Shown piece by piece: positions 43,462 through 51,791 of a stretch of DNA of 64,000 nucleotides. The notes under the pieces were generated by a model that saw nothing but the letters and a program-made list of their open reading frames with translations, had not been told where the DNA came from and ran no database searches. Each line of letters starts with the position of its first letter. Within the stretch, counting starts at the first letter, position 1. The position numbers and the translations under genes were made by a program. Source of the stretch: Vibrio porteresiae DSM 19223 (GTDB taxonomy: Bacteria; Pseudomonadota; Gammaproteobacteria; Enterobacterales; Vibrionaceae); contig NZ_AP024896.1 of the NCBI RefSeq assembly GCF_024347055.1, positions 248,001 to 312,000 of the forward strand. The letters run 5' to 3'.

Positions 43462-45216
43462 CTAGTTTCGTATCCACTCAACTAGATCTAAGATAGACTG
43501 GTGATCCGGGCATGTCGCAGCTAAACCATTTTGATTTACATCATTTTTAAATTGCGCCCATGCACTTTCATCCTTTGATTGAGTACCGATATGAGCCTCA
43601 ATTGCACCTAAAGTCCAAAGCCAAATACCTTGTGCTTTTAGTACGTTATGTAACGATTGTATTTCAGGTTTTGCAACTGCATCATTTGCTAAAATTTCAA
43701 ACGCCTGTGCAGCTGTACAATGATTACTATTTTTGGGAAGACCAATACCATTTAAAGTAATGTTATTTGCAGGTGCGATCTGAGCTAAACGCGATTTAAT
43801 TGCAAGTACTTCTGGTGATGTAGCACCCACAAAACCATCTCGGATAGCACCTGTTAATCCGTAGTCTAAATCGCAGATTGCTTTTGCGGGCAAATCCATT
43901 GCTGCCAAAATTTCTAATGACTTTTTAGTGTCATTCACACCACTTTGAGCGACCAACGCACGTTTCTCTTGCCCCATCGTTTTCGAACTGGCTTTCTTAA
44001 ACAAAAAGGGAAGAAGTCTAAGTTCAGTCTTACCCTCAGTAAGAACAACATTTTCAGCAAAGAGTACTTGGGTTGAATGAGAAAGACTGAACAACTGTTC
44101 CATTTGATGAACTGAGTTCGGCACAACCTTTTGTATCGCATCTGCTAGGCGCAGCCTAGTATATGTGCCTTGCTGGTCATTTTTACGCATAAGTAATGTT
44201 GTTTCAGCCAATTCAGGCGTGACCATCTGGGCTGAGTGAGTCGTAATAACTACCTGATAACCTGAGTTTGACAATGAAGTTAGAGCCTCTCTAACTTGCT
44301 CAATAGCAAAAGGATGCAAATATAGCTCTGGTTCATCGATTAATAACAGAGTAGTTAAATCGGGAACATTACGTTTTACTTCCGCAAGGTACTGGACTAA
44401 TGCCATTTGTATAGAGCGTTGCGCACCGTGCCCATAAGACGTAAAATCTCGACCGTCACCTTGCCCCTCAAATACCTTTAATGTACCCGCTTTAATTAAT
44501 TCATCAATCGTAGGAGTTTCGAAGTGTAACTTTACACTCATTCCAGGAAACAGCTCCGTAACCTTAGCATTTACGTTCGTGTCAATATTAGAAAACTCCC
44601 CAAACCTCATGTCACCATCACTTGAGATTCTTCTGCTAACTTCAGATAAATGAGTGTTAAGATCTTTCTCATGGGCCTGTCTAACAGGTTCAATAAATTG
44701 TGCTAATAACTTACCAATCGTTGTAGTGTTTTTCGATTTTGATGCATCTTCCGCAGCGTTTTCCATTGCCCCAATACGAATAGGTTCAGGAAGCAATGCA
44801 TTTATAGCATTGTCTATACCCGTGGGGTTAACTACCCACTGGGAAGTTGCGGGATCTTTTATAGATAGTTTTATATCAGCTGCTTTATCCGCCGGTACTA
44901 ACTGGATTCGCCTAATACTGAGTACACCATTATCAACATACTTCTCTATCGATTTCTTCTGCTTGTCAGGCATGTTATCTAACAAAGTCTGAGATACTCC
45001 ATGAATATCTGCCTCAACTTCAATGGGACTGGTAGGATCATTGAAATCTTGTTCAGATAAACTCGACTTTCGAAGTAACCATTGTAGAGCCGATAAACAA
45101 TTTGATTTACCAGCGTTGTTATAACCGACTAAAGGAGTTAGCGCTGAAAGCTGTAAACGAGTATTGATACATGATTTGTAATTTTTGATTGTTACATCAG
45201 TTATTTGCAGAGCCAT
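43462..45216 (-). CDS. OLD-family ATPase / TOPRIM nuclease
   Basis: 584 aa. The N-terminal ABC/SMC-type ATPase has Walker A GYNNAGKS (31-38), a signature-like YGHGAQRS (261-268), Walker B LLLIDEPE (290-297) and the H-loop TTHS (325-328). The C-terminal TOPRIM nuclease has Glu394 in LTEGKTE and Asp449-x-Asp451. OLD proteins cleave DNA and many act in phage defence (P2 Old, GajA of Gabija). No UvrD-like partner follows; an HNH gene does, 9 bases on. The ATG has AGGAGG 6 bases upstream. Confidence 0.9.
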   Translation of the reverse strand: MALQITDVTIKNYKSCINTRLQLSALTPLVGYNNAGKSNCLSALQWLLRKSSLSEQDFNDPTSPIEVEADIHGVSQTLLDNMPDKQKKSIEKYVDNGVLSIRRIQLVPADKAADIKLSIKDPATSQWVVNPTGIDNAINALLPEPIRIGAMENAAEDASKSKNTTTIGKLLAQFIEPVRQAHEKDLNTHLSEVSRRISSDGDMRFGEFSNIDTNVNAKVTELFPGMSVKLHFETPTIDELIKAGTLKVFEGQGDGRDFTSYGHGAQRSIQMALVQYLAEVKRNVPDLTTLLLIDEPELYLHPFAIEQVREALTSLSNSGYQVVITTHSAQMVTPELAETTLLMRKNDQQGTYTRLRLADAIQKVVPNSVHQMEQLFSLSHSTQVLFAENVVLTEGKTELRLLPFLFKKASSKTMGQEKRALVAQSGVNDTKKSLEILAAMDLPAKAICDLDYGLTGAIRDGFVGATSPEVLAIKSRLAQIAPANNITLNGIGLPKNSNHCTAAQAFEILANDAVAKPEIQSLHNVLKAQGIWLWTLGAIEAHIGTQSKDESAWAQFKNDVNQNGLAATCPDHQSILDLVEWIRN

Positions 45217-45642
45217 TGCTCCTCCTGATTGGTATAGGTATACATTAGCCGAAAGACATTTAACAGCGCCTTTTCAACAGACATAGTCTTTATAAAAATA
45301 ATAGACAATACAGACACTAAGTTTGTAACAGGCTGAAATTTCGGTCTTAATTTTTTTAAACCAACCAAAGCTAGAGCATATCTGTATTATTGCAAATTAA
45401 ACTGAGTGCATAATCTTATATCGAAGGAGTGAGGTCAAGAACCGACATCAGACTGTTGTCATAAAGCTAGGGTTTGCATCCGTCGGGGGAACAATAAGGG
45501 CATTGATTTGAGGTAGTTAAGCGAGGGGACTGTTGCTGTAACAAAACAGAAAAGGTAGATAAATTGTAAAAAAACGTTGATGATGGTGTTTGTTTAAGCA
45601 AATGTGTTGCATAGCGTATTGAGTGCAACCTAAGGAATGACA
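45217..45642. other. 426-base intergenic region, OLD gene / alaX
   Basis: No gene is supported. It is AT-rich and must contain the divergent promoters of the OLD-HNH operon (minus) and the alanyl-tRNA editing gene (plus). No clear attachment site or mobile-element end was seen at this boundary between accessory and core genes. Confidence 0.55.
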
Positions 45643-46281
45643 GTGACAGAAAAGGAATTCTGGAACGACTCTTATCAAACAGAGCTCGTTTCAACCGTAA
45701 CCTCCGTTGCGGATAATCAAATCACCTTATCGCATACGATTTTTTATGCAGAATCGGGTGGGCAGGAAAGTGATCATGGGACAATGGGTGGTATCGAGGT
45801 TTTAAAAGCTGAAAAGCAAGGGCTCGATATTGTTTATACCCTTGGACAAGCTCCTTCGTTTGCTGTTGGCAGTGCGATTGAAACGCGCATTGATTGGCCT
45901 CGTCGTTATGCGCTAATGAAACTGCATTTTGCTGCCGAAGTGGTGCTGGAGTTATTTACTCAGAATTTTTCGATTGAAAAAATCGGCGCGCATATCTCTG
46001 CAGACAAAAGCCGCATCGACTTTATCTGGCCAGAGAGCATCGCGCCTTTGCTCCCTGATATTGAGGTTAAAGCGCAGCAGATAATTGATGCAGACTTGCC
46101 TATCATCAGCGCCTTTTCGGATGAAGCCGCGCAACGTCGCTATTGGCAGGTAGAGAACTTTGCCAAAGTGCCTTGTGGTGGAACCCATTTAAAACGAACC
46201 TCAGAACTTGGCCGCATCACGCTCAAGCGCAAAAACCTAGGTAAAGGCAAAGAGCGCGTGGAAATTTTCGTCGCAGACTAA
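45643..46281 (+). CDS. alanyl-tRNA editing protein (AlaX-like)
   Basis: 212 aa free-standing relative of the AlaRS editing domain that hydrolyses mis-acylated Ser- or Gly-tRNA(Ala). Family regions: FYAESGGQESDHG in the N-terminal part, MKLHFAAEVVL (HxxxH position is partly altered to H-F-A-A-E), and CGGTHLKRTSELG with the Cys and His zinc ligands. GTG at 45643 is preferred because AAGGA lies 6 bases upstream; an ATG at 45637 would sit on top of it. Confidence 0.83.
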   Translation: MTEKEFWNDSYQTELVSTVTSVADNQITLSHTIFYAESGGQESDHGTMGGIEVLKAEKQGLDIVYTLGQAPSFAVGSAIETRIDWPRRYALMKLHFAAEVVLELFTQNFSIEKIGAHISADKSRIDFIWPESIAPLLPDIEVKAQQIIDADLPIISAFSDEAAQRRYWQVENFAKVPCGGTHLKRTSELGRITLKRKNLGKGKERVEIFVAD

Positions 46282-46519
46282 ATATCTGTTCCTAGTTATG
46301 TGCCAATCTGCCCATTAGGTGGATGCTGGTAAGTAGACTTTTTTGCCATGGATGGCAAAGCAGAGTCCCATGAATGGGTTTATGCGAGTCTGCGTTCAGT
46401 ATTTGCCTAAATGACTTCCATTTAGGAACAGTTCGTTAAATCTCCATTTCAATTAACTTACCCTATGTTGAATATGGGGTAGTCTGAAAGCACTAGTGAC
46501 TCAACAAGCTTCTCAGCGC

Positions 46520-46894
46520 CTAAAAACGAGCAGAATAGTTAAGAGAAAAGGCGTTGCCGCTGGCTGAGAAGGAGAGTCCGTGCATCACGAAACGAGACAA
46601 TACCGTACCGGTAACGCAGCCGACGAGGTCGTAGCCTAAGTCACTTTCACTAAAGCCGTTATAGGCGATTTCATCACGGACTTCTTTCGCTAAACCGACG
46701 GTCATACAGGTTGCATTACTGAGTAACAGATTATCGAAGTAGATTTCTGAACCTGCCCCGATAATAAAGGAAGCGCCAGTGTGTTGAATATCGTCACGCT
46801 GTGAATACCAGTTATTAGCATTCGCCGCTGGCGCGAGTGCAAGAAAAGAGAAGCACAGTGCGGCGGTGATTAACGAAGAGATTTTTTTCATCAT
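46520..46894 (-). CDS. small secreted protein, YfiM-like
   Basis: 124 aa with a Sec signal peptide (hydrophobic about 5-20, cleavage near ANA). The region RDDIQHTGASFIIGAG and the later AKEVRDE...GYDLVGCVTGT resemble E. coli YfiM. Unlike YfiM there is no lipobox Cys at the signal end, so it is probably soluble or periplasmic. Function is unknown. Two start ATGs are adjacent (46894, 46891). Confidence 0.6.
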   Translation of the reverse strand: MMKKISSLITAALCFSFLALAPAANANNWYSQRDDIQHTGASFIIGAGSEIYFDNLLLSNATCMTVGLAKEVRDEIAYNGFSESDLGYDLVGCVTGTVLSRFVMHGLSFSASGNAFSLNYSARF

Positions 46895-47027
46895 GAGAGC
46901 GTCTTTACATATTCCAGTGGTTGCTAATCAAAGAGTTTAGTTGCTAATAGGGCAAAAGGCTACTCACAAATTACTCAACTACTTGAATTTTCTATGTCAT
47001 TTTGATTGTTGTATTGATAAATGAAAT

Positions 47028-47053
47028 AAAAAAGCCCACGACATGGCGTGGGC
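47028..47053 (-). terminator. Rho-independent terminator of the chemoreceptor gene
   Basis: AGCCCACG (47033-47040) pairs with CGTGGGCT (47046-47053). On the minus strand TTTTTTATTT follows. It lies 27 bases after the chemoreceptor stop. Confidence 0.87.
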
Positions 47054-47079
47054 TGAATATTCAAACAGAATGCAGCAAT

Positions 47080-48111
47080 TTAGGCGAATTGGCGCTCTAC
47101 ATTGTGCAGTTGTGATTGCTGCTGATCGATAACCGAACTTAGGTGTGAAAGTTGGTCACACACATTGGCGATCCGTTGGCAAACCGCGTTCATCGACTCT
47201 TTTTCTGCATTGGTGTAGATCACCGCTTGGTCAACATGAGAGCTAATGCGTTCCATCGCAGCTGTTGATGTGTCAGCTTCTTTAATCACCAATTCGATGC
47301 TTTGCTCAATCTTCGAACTTGATGTGCGTGCGCGAGTCGCAAGATTACGCACTTCATCAGCCACCACAGCAAAACCACGGCCTTGTTCGCCTGCACGAGC
47401 CGCTTCAATTGCAGCATTTAGCGCCAGCAGGTTGGTTTGGTCTGAAATCTGGTTGATTTCTAACGCCAAGTCATTAATGGTTGCAACGCTTTGACCGAGT
47501 TTCGATAGCTGGCCTTTAAACTGAGTGATGTAGTCAGCATCGTCTTTTGTTGCCGCAGCAGACGCTTCCAAATTGCGGCAAGCACCTTGAATATCACTGT
47601 GAACCACTTGTGATTGGCTCACTGAGGTGTGCGCAATATCGGCCAATTCAGCGGCAGTTTGTTGCAAATCTTGTAAGTAACGAGCTGCTTGATCAAGGCG
47701 CGTTTTGGTTAAACGGCTTTGTTCGTTATCGGTGCTTTGAGCTTTATTTAGTTCAGCTGCGTGGCGAGTTTTCTCTTGTTCTAAAACCGCGATACGTTGA
47801 GATTGCGAGTCGCACTGTTCCATCAAAGCTTGTAAGTCAGCCTCAATTTTATCTGGGTTAGTGGTGTCATTGAGTTGACCACGGTGACCCGTTGTTAATT
47901 GCGCGGTCAATTTACGTTGTACACGTTGTAGAGACTGAGCAAGAGTTTGCGCGGTAAGTAAAGTAGAGATAAATGCTAGAGCGAAAAGGATAGCAGCGTA
48001 AGTTGCAAGGCTAAACGGTGTGCTGGCAATAGCAAAATGGGCAATTAAAAGGACCAGAACAACAGCATCCAAGGTCAACATTTTACGAAAGATGGGTAAA
48101 TCAAATAGCAT
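47080..48111 (-). CDS. methyl-accepting chemotaxis protein, short form
   Basis: 343 aa. Two closely spaced transmembrane helices (about 12-32 and 35-55) leave no periplasmic sensor domain. A coiled-coil region (about 60-150) leads to the conserved signalling hairpin QISDQTNLLALNAAIEAARAG ... GFAVVADEVRNLA. It should sense a membrane or cytoplasmic cue rather than an external ligand. It is a single gene with its own terminator. Confidence 0.88.
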   Translation of the reverse strand: MLFDLPIFRKMLTLDAVVLVLLIAHFAIASTPFSLATYAAILFALAFISTLLTAQTLAQSLQRVQRKLTAQLTTGHRGQLNDTTNPDKIEADLQALMEQCDSQSQRIAVLEQEKTRHAAELNKAQSTDNEQSRLTKTRLDQAARYLQDLQQTAAELADIAHTSVSQSQVVHSDIQGACRNLEASAAATKDDADYITQFKGQLSKLGQSVATINDLALEINQISDQTNLLALNAAIEAARAGEQGRGFAVVADEVRNLATRARTSSSKIEQSIELVIKEADTSTAAMERISSHVDQAVIYTNAEKESMNAVCQRIANVCDQLSHLSSVIDQQQSQLHNVERQFA

Positions 48112-48266
48112 GATACATCCTTATGATACGACTCATGTCCGAACGACGTATTTTATCCGCTCGATTAAACCAAATAATTTGCTAAAAGAACACAAAATTA
48201 TTTGGTTAGTCAATAAGATAGTTCAGCTAAATGTTGCAGAAATGTACACCTGAGTTAATTGATAAT

Positions 48267-48926
48267 TCACTTGTTTACCCAGCGTGTTCCATAGGCTTGA
48301 GAATAATCGGGTACAGAACAACTCGCAGGTGTGTGATCGCTTGGTTCTAATGGGCCAACTTGCGTGCGATAAGGGAGAAATCCTGACCACACCGGATAGT
48401 CGTTATCTTCTGCATATTCAGCCACATCGCCTTGATTGATTTTGACTGATGCTTCCGTTAACGGCATGGCGAGCAGCATAGTGGCGGCAAGTTCTTTCGT
48501 GCTGCCAGGGCGAACCTGCTTACTACGTTCGGGCGCAATGTGATCGATAAAATGATTGAGTAAGCGATCTTTTTCACTGAGCTCTTCGATAGCCGAAAAC
48601 TGCCCATAAACCACGGCACTGCGGTAACGAGCACTGTGGTGAAAAGCAGAGCGGGCCAACAGCCAACCATCAAATAGGGTGAAAGTGATACAGGTGGCAG
48701 CACCTTTGGCGAGGCTGCGCATTAAGCGGCTGTTATTGGCACCATGCAGGTAAATATGATCATCCACGCGCCACACCAGCATGGGAATAACAACAGGACC
48801 ATGCTCCTGCACAATGCCCACATGACCAATCAAGCATTCATCGATAATCAAATGCAACTGCTGTAAGTCTTGGCTCGCGCGTTGTGGCGCTTTATGAATT
48901 TCAGTCCTTGGGGTATTTGATAGCAT
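48267..48926 (-). CDS. pyridoxamine 5'-phosphate oxidase-family protein
   Basis: 219 aa flavin-binding split-barrel protein of the PNPOx-like/NimA-like group (VGIVQEHGPVVIPMLVWRVDD, YLHGANNSRLMRSLAKG). Such proteins bind FMN or haem; the precise role is unknown. The ATG at 48926 has AAGGAG 8 bases upstream. It is divergent from a MocR regulator, a frequent pairing. Confidence 0.82.
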   Translation of the reverse strand: MLSNTPRTEIHKAPQRASQDLQQLHLIIDECLIGHVGIVQEHGPVVIPMLVWRVDDHIYLHGANNSRLMRSLAKGAATCITFTLFDGWLLARSAFHHSARYRSAVVYGQFSAIEELSEKDRLLNHFIDHIAPERSKQVRPGSTKELAATMLLAMPLTEASVKINQGDVAEYAEDNDYPVWSGFLPYRTQVGPLEPSDHTPASCSVPDYSQAYGTRWVNK

Positions 48927-49014
48927 GGGATTCTCCTTATGGTTTGAAATTGCAAGATAGCGGCAAACTGGTATTGTAAATAGGTCCACTTTTTAGATAA
49001 GGAAAGATCCAGTT

Positions 49015-50433
49015 ATGTTGCTCATGGAGGCGGGTGATTTACAGCTAACGGCGTCAGGCTCTCGTACTGAGCAGTTGTTTCACGCCATTCGCCATAAAAT
49101 TGTCTCTCAGCTATGGCCTCTTAACGGTAAGCTCCCTTCAACTAGGCAACTGGCTCAAGAACTCAACATGAGCCGCAATACGGTGATTGCGGCGTATGAA
49201 CAGCTTGTTGCTGAAGGGTATATCGAGAGTCGGCAAGGATCGGGATTCTATGTCGCCGTGGCACTGCCGGAGCAGTTTGTTCCAGATGTCGTGATCAAAG
49301 ATGTTCAAACCAAAGCGATGAAAGAACCGCACTTACAACGCGCATTTCGTCCAGGTGTGGGGGATTTTGAGGCTTTTCCCTATCGTTTGTGGCAGAGCAT
49401 GTTGCAACGCCACAGTTCGCGGCGCATCTTGATGGGATCACACGACCCACAAGGATTGCCAGAGCTTAGACATGCATTAAGTGATTACTTGGCAAGTAGC
49501 CGTTCGGTGAGCTGCGACCCATCGCGCATCATCATTACTTCAGGTGCGCAGCAAGCTTTAGCGCTGGCATTACTCGCTACGCTAAGTTCAGGCGATGACA
49601 TTATGATGGAACAGCCGGGTTATACGCAGATGCGCGCCATCATTAATACGCTCGGTTATCGTATTAAGCCTGTTCCTGTTCGTCCGATCTCGGGGCTGGA
49701 TCTTGATCATGTGCTAAAGCAGCAGGCGCGAGCACTTTACCTAACGCCGAGCAATCAGTATCCGATGGGAACCACGTTGAACACCGAACAGCGTTTGGCG
49801 TTGATTCAATGGGCACAGACCAATAAGAGCTGGATCATCGAAGACGATTATGACAGTGAGTTTCAATTTGCTCATCGTCCCTACACCAGTATGCAAGGAT
49901 TGGCAGCGAAGATCGGACTCGATCAACATTTACTCTACGTCGGTTCATTTAGCAAAATTCTGTTTAATGGGTTGCGACTTGGCTATCTCGTTGTGCCAAG
50001 CAAGCTGGTGGACAAATGTGTGATGTTGAAAAATGTCCTGACCGGCGATACTCCAGCCCATAGCCAAGCGGCACTCGCCGATTTTATGATGGAAGGTCAT
50101 CTCTTACGCCACATTCGTAAGATGCGCCGCCATTATCAAACCAAGCGGGAATTGATGGTCGAGGCGTTACACCGTTATCTTGGTGATAAGGTCGATATCA
50201 TCAGCCAAGCCGCCGGACTGCATATTACGTTGCGTTGGCAAACGGGAATCACAGAGCAGCAATGGGTTGAGGCGGCACAAAAAGAGCAGTTGATGATAAG
50301 AGCGATGAGTTATTACGATGAAGCCAATTTTGCAACGCGCGGCTGGCATGGCGTGGTACTCGGGTTTGGCAATGCGCCGCTTGAGAAAATCGATGAGGAT
50401 ATAAGACGGTTAGCCAAAGCGTTTGTGGGCTAA
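49015..50433 (+). CDS. MocR-type GntR/aminotransferase regulator (PdxR-like)
   Basis: 472 aa. N-terminal winged HTH (about 15-80: LPSTRQLAQELNMSRNTVIAAYEQL) fused to a class I aminotransferase-like domain (about 110-465). The PLP lysine lies in YVGSFSKILFNGLRLGY. MocR proteins sense PLP or amino-PLP adducts. The divergent PNPOx-family gene (start 48926, 88 bases away) is the expected target. Confidence 0.9.
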   Translation: MLLMEAGDLQLTASGSRTEQLFHAIRHKIVSQLWPLNGKLPSTRQLAQELNMSRNTVIAAYEQLVAEGYIESRQGSGFYVAVALPEQFVPDVVIKDVQTKAMKEPHLQRAFRPGVGDFEAFPYRLWQSMLQRHSSRRILMGSHDPQGLPELRHALSDYLASSRSVSCDPSRIIITSGAQQALALALLATLSSGDDIMMEQPGYTQMRAIINTLGYRIKPVPVRPISGLDLDHVLKQQARALYLTPSNQYPMGTTLNTEQRLALIQWAQTNKSWIIEDDYDSEFQFAHRPYTSMQGLAAKIGLDQHLLYVGSFSKILFNGLRLGYLVVPSKLVDKCVMLKNVLTGDTPAHSQAALADFMMEGHLLRHIRKMRRHYQTKRELMVEALHRYLGDKVDIISQAAGLHITLRWQTGITEQQWVEAAQKEQLMIRAMSYYDEANFATRGWHGVVLGFGNAPLEKIDEDIRRLAKAFVG

Positions 50434-50452
50434 CAGAGCTTTTCGACAAAGA

Positions 50453-50478
50453 AAAAGCGAATCTTGCGATTCGCTTTT
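50453..50478. terminator. bidirectional terminator, MocR gene / cytochrome c gene
   Basis: AAAAGCGAATC (50453-50463) and GATTCGCTTTT (50468-50478), 4-base loop, between convergent genes with A- and T-rich flanks. Confidence 0.87.
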
Positions 50479-50509
50479 CATCATTATGACGCTTGGTGGG
50501 TGTTGCGTT

Positions 50510-51787
50510 TTACTCTTGAGTTAGGGTACTACGTACTTCCGTTACGTCAGAAGCAGACACTTTCGGCGCTTTGTTACCCCATGCTGAGCGAAGGAAGGTA
50601 GCGAGTTCTGCTACTTCTTTATCATTCAGACGAGCCGCAAAACCTGGCATCAGCAATTCTGAAGGCGCTTTGGCTGTTGAAGGCAACTGGGCACCTTGCA
50701 AAATCACATGAATGAGCGCTGCTGGATTTTGTGCATTGATGATGGTAGCGCCATCCAGTTGAGGGAAGGCTTTAGGTGCGCCTTTACCATCAACAAAGTG
50801 GCAAGCACCACAGTTATCAACATAGAGACGTTCACCCAGTGTGAGATCTTTAGCTGCAGTCAATTTCTCTGTGGTGGAAGACGCTTTGGCATCAGATGCT
50901 TTCGCTGCTTCTTTCTTATCACCACCCAAGAACTTGAGGTACACCGCAATCGCCGCCACGTCATCATCAGTGAGGTGCGAAGTACTGTTGTACACGACCG
51001 AAGTCATCTCACCTGCAACGCCTGCTTTGTCATTACGACCAGTTTGCAAGTAGTCGATGATCTCTTGTTCACTCCAGTGGTCAATGCCACGTAGCGGCGG
51101 CACTGCCCATTCGTTCAGTTCACTGCCGGAGAGGAACAGTTTATCGGTGTGGTCATAGGCTTTTTCCTGCATACCAATACCGCGCGGGGTATGACAGCTG
51201 CCACAGTGACCTAAACCTTCTACTAAGTACGCACCACGGTTGACTTGAGCTGAAGCCCCTTTGATCGGAGTAAAGCCGGTGTCATTGCCAAACACCCAGT
51301 TCCAGAACATCATGCCCCAGCGTTGGTTAAACGGAAAACTCAAATCCGTTGCTGGTGGTTGCTCTGAACTCGCGGGTACGCCTTTCATAAAATAGGTGTA
51401 CAGAGCGTGGATATCTTCATCCGTCACTTTTGCATAATCAGGGTAAGGCATTGCTGGGTAAAGGTGACTGCCATCGGCACGAATACCTTTACGGACTGCA
51501 TCAGCAAATTGCTGTTCAGTGTAGTTGCCGATACCCACTTGCTTATCGGGAGTGATATTGGTGGAGTAAATCGTTCCCAAGCCTGAATTGATGGCTAAGC
51601 CGCCAGTATATTCAGGTTTTCCTGCAACAGAATGGCATGCCATACAGTCGCCCATGCGGGAGAGATATTCCCCTTGTTTTATCAGCTGTGCTTCATTGTC
51701 TGATGCGGTTGCCGCCAGTGCACTTCCTGCCACAGGAAACAGCAGCATATTTGCCCATAAGAGGCGTTTTAATGTACGTTGTTTCAT
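50510..51787 (-). CDS. triheme cytochrome c subunit of a GMC-type dehydrogenase
   Basis: 425 aa with a Sec signal peptide (ending GSALA, about residue 25). Three CxxCH haem motifs, CMACH, CGSCH and CGACH, mark three cytochrome c domains, as in the membrane-bound cytochrome subunits of gluconate 2-dehydrogenase and alcohol dehydrogenase. It passes electrons from the flavoprotein encoded 4 bases upstream to the ubiquinone pool. It is the last gene of a three-gene operon. Confidence 0.92.
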   Translation of the reverse strand: MKQRTLKRLLWANMLLFPVAGSALAATASDNEAQLIKQGEYLSRMGDCMACHSVAGKPEYTGGLAINSGLGTIYSTNITPDKQVGIGNYTEQQFADAVRKGIRADGSHLYPAMPYPDYAKVTDEDIHALYTYFMKGVPASSEQPPATDLSFPFNQRWGMMFWNWVFGNDTGFTPIKGASAQVNRGAYLVEGLGHCGSCHTPRGIGMQEKAYDHTDKLFLSGSELNEWAVPPLRGIDHWSEQEIIDYLQTGRNDKAGVAGEMTSVVYNSTSHLTDDDVAAIAVYLKFLGGDKKEAAKASDAKASSTTEKLTAAKDLTLGERLYVDNCGACHFVDGKGAPKAFPQLDGATIINAQNPAALIHVILQGAQLPSTAKAPSELLMPGFAARLNDKEVAELATFLRSAWGNKAPKVSASDVTEVRSTLTQE

Positions 51788-51791
51788 GATG

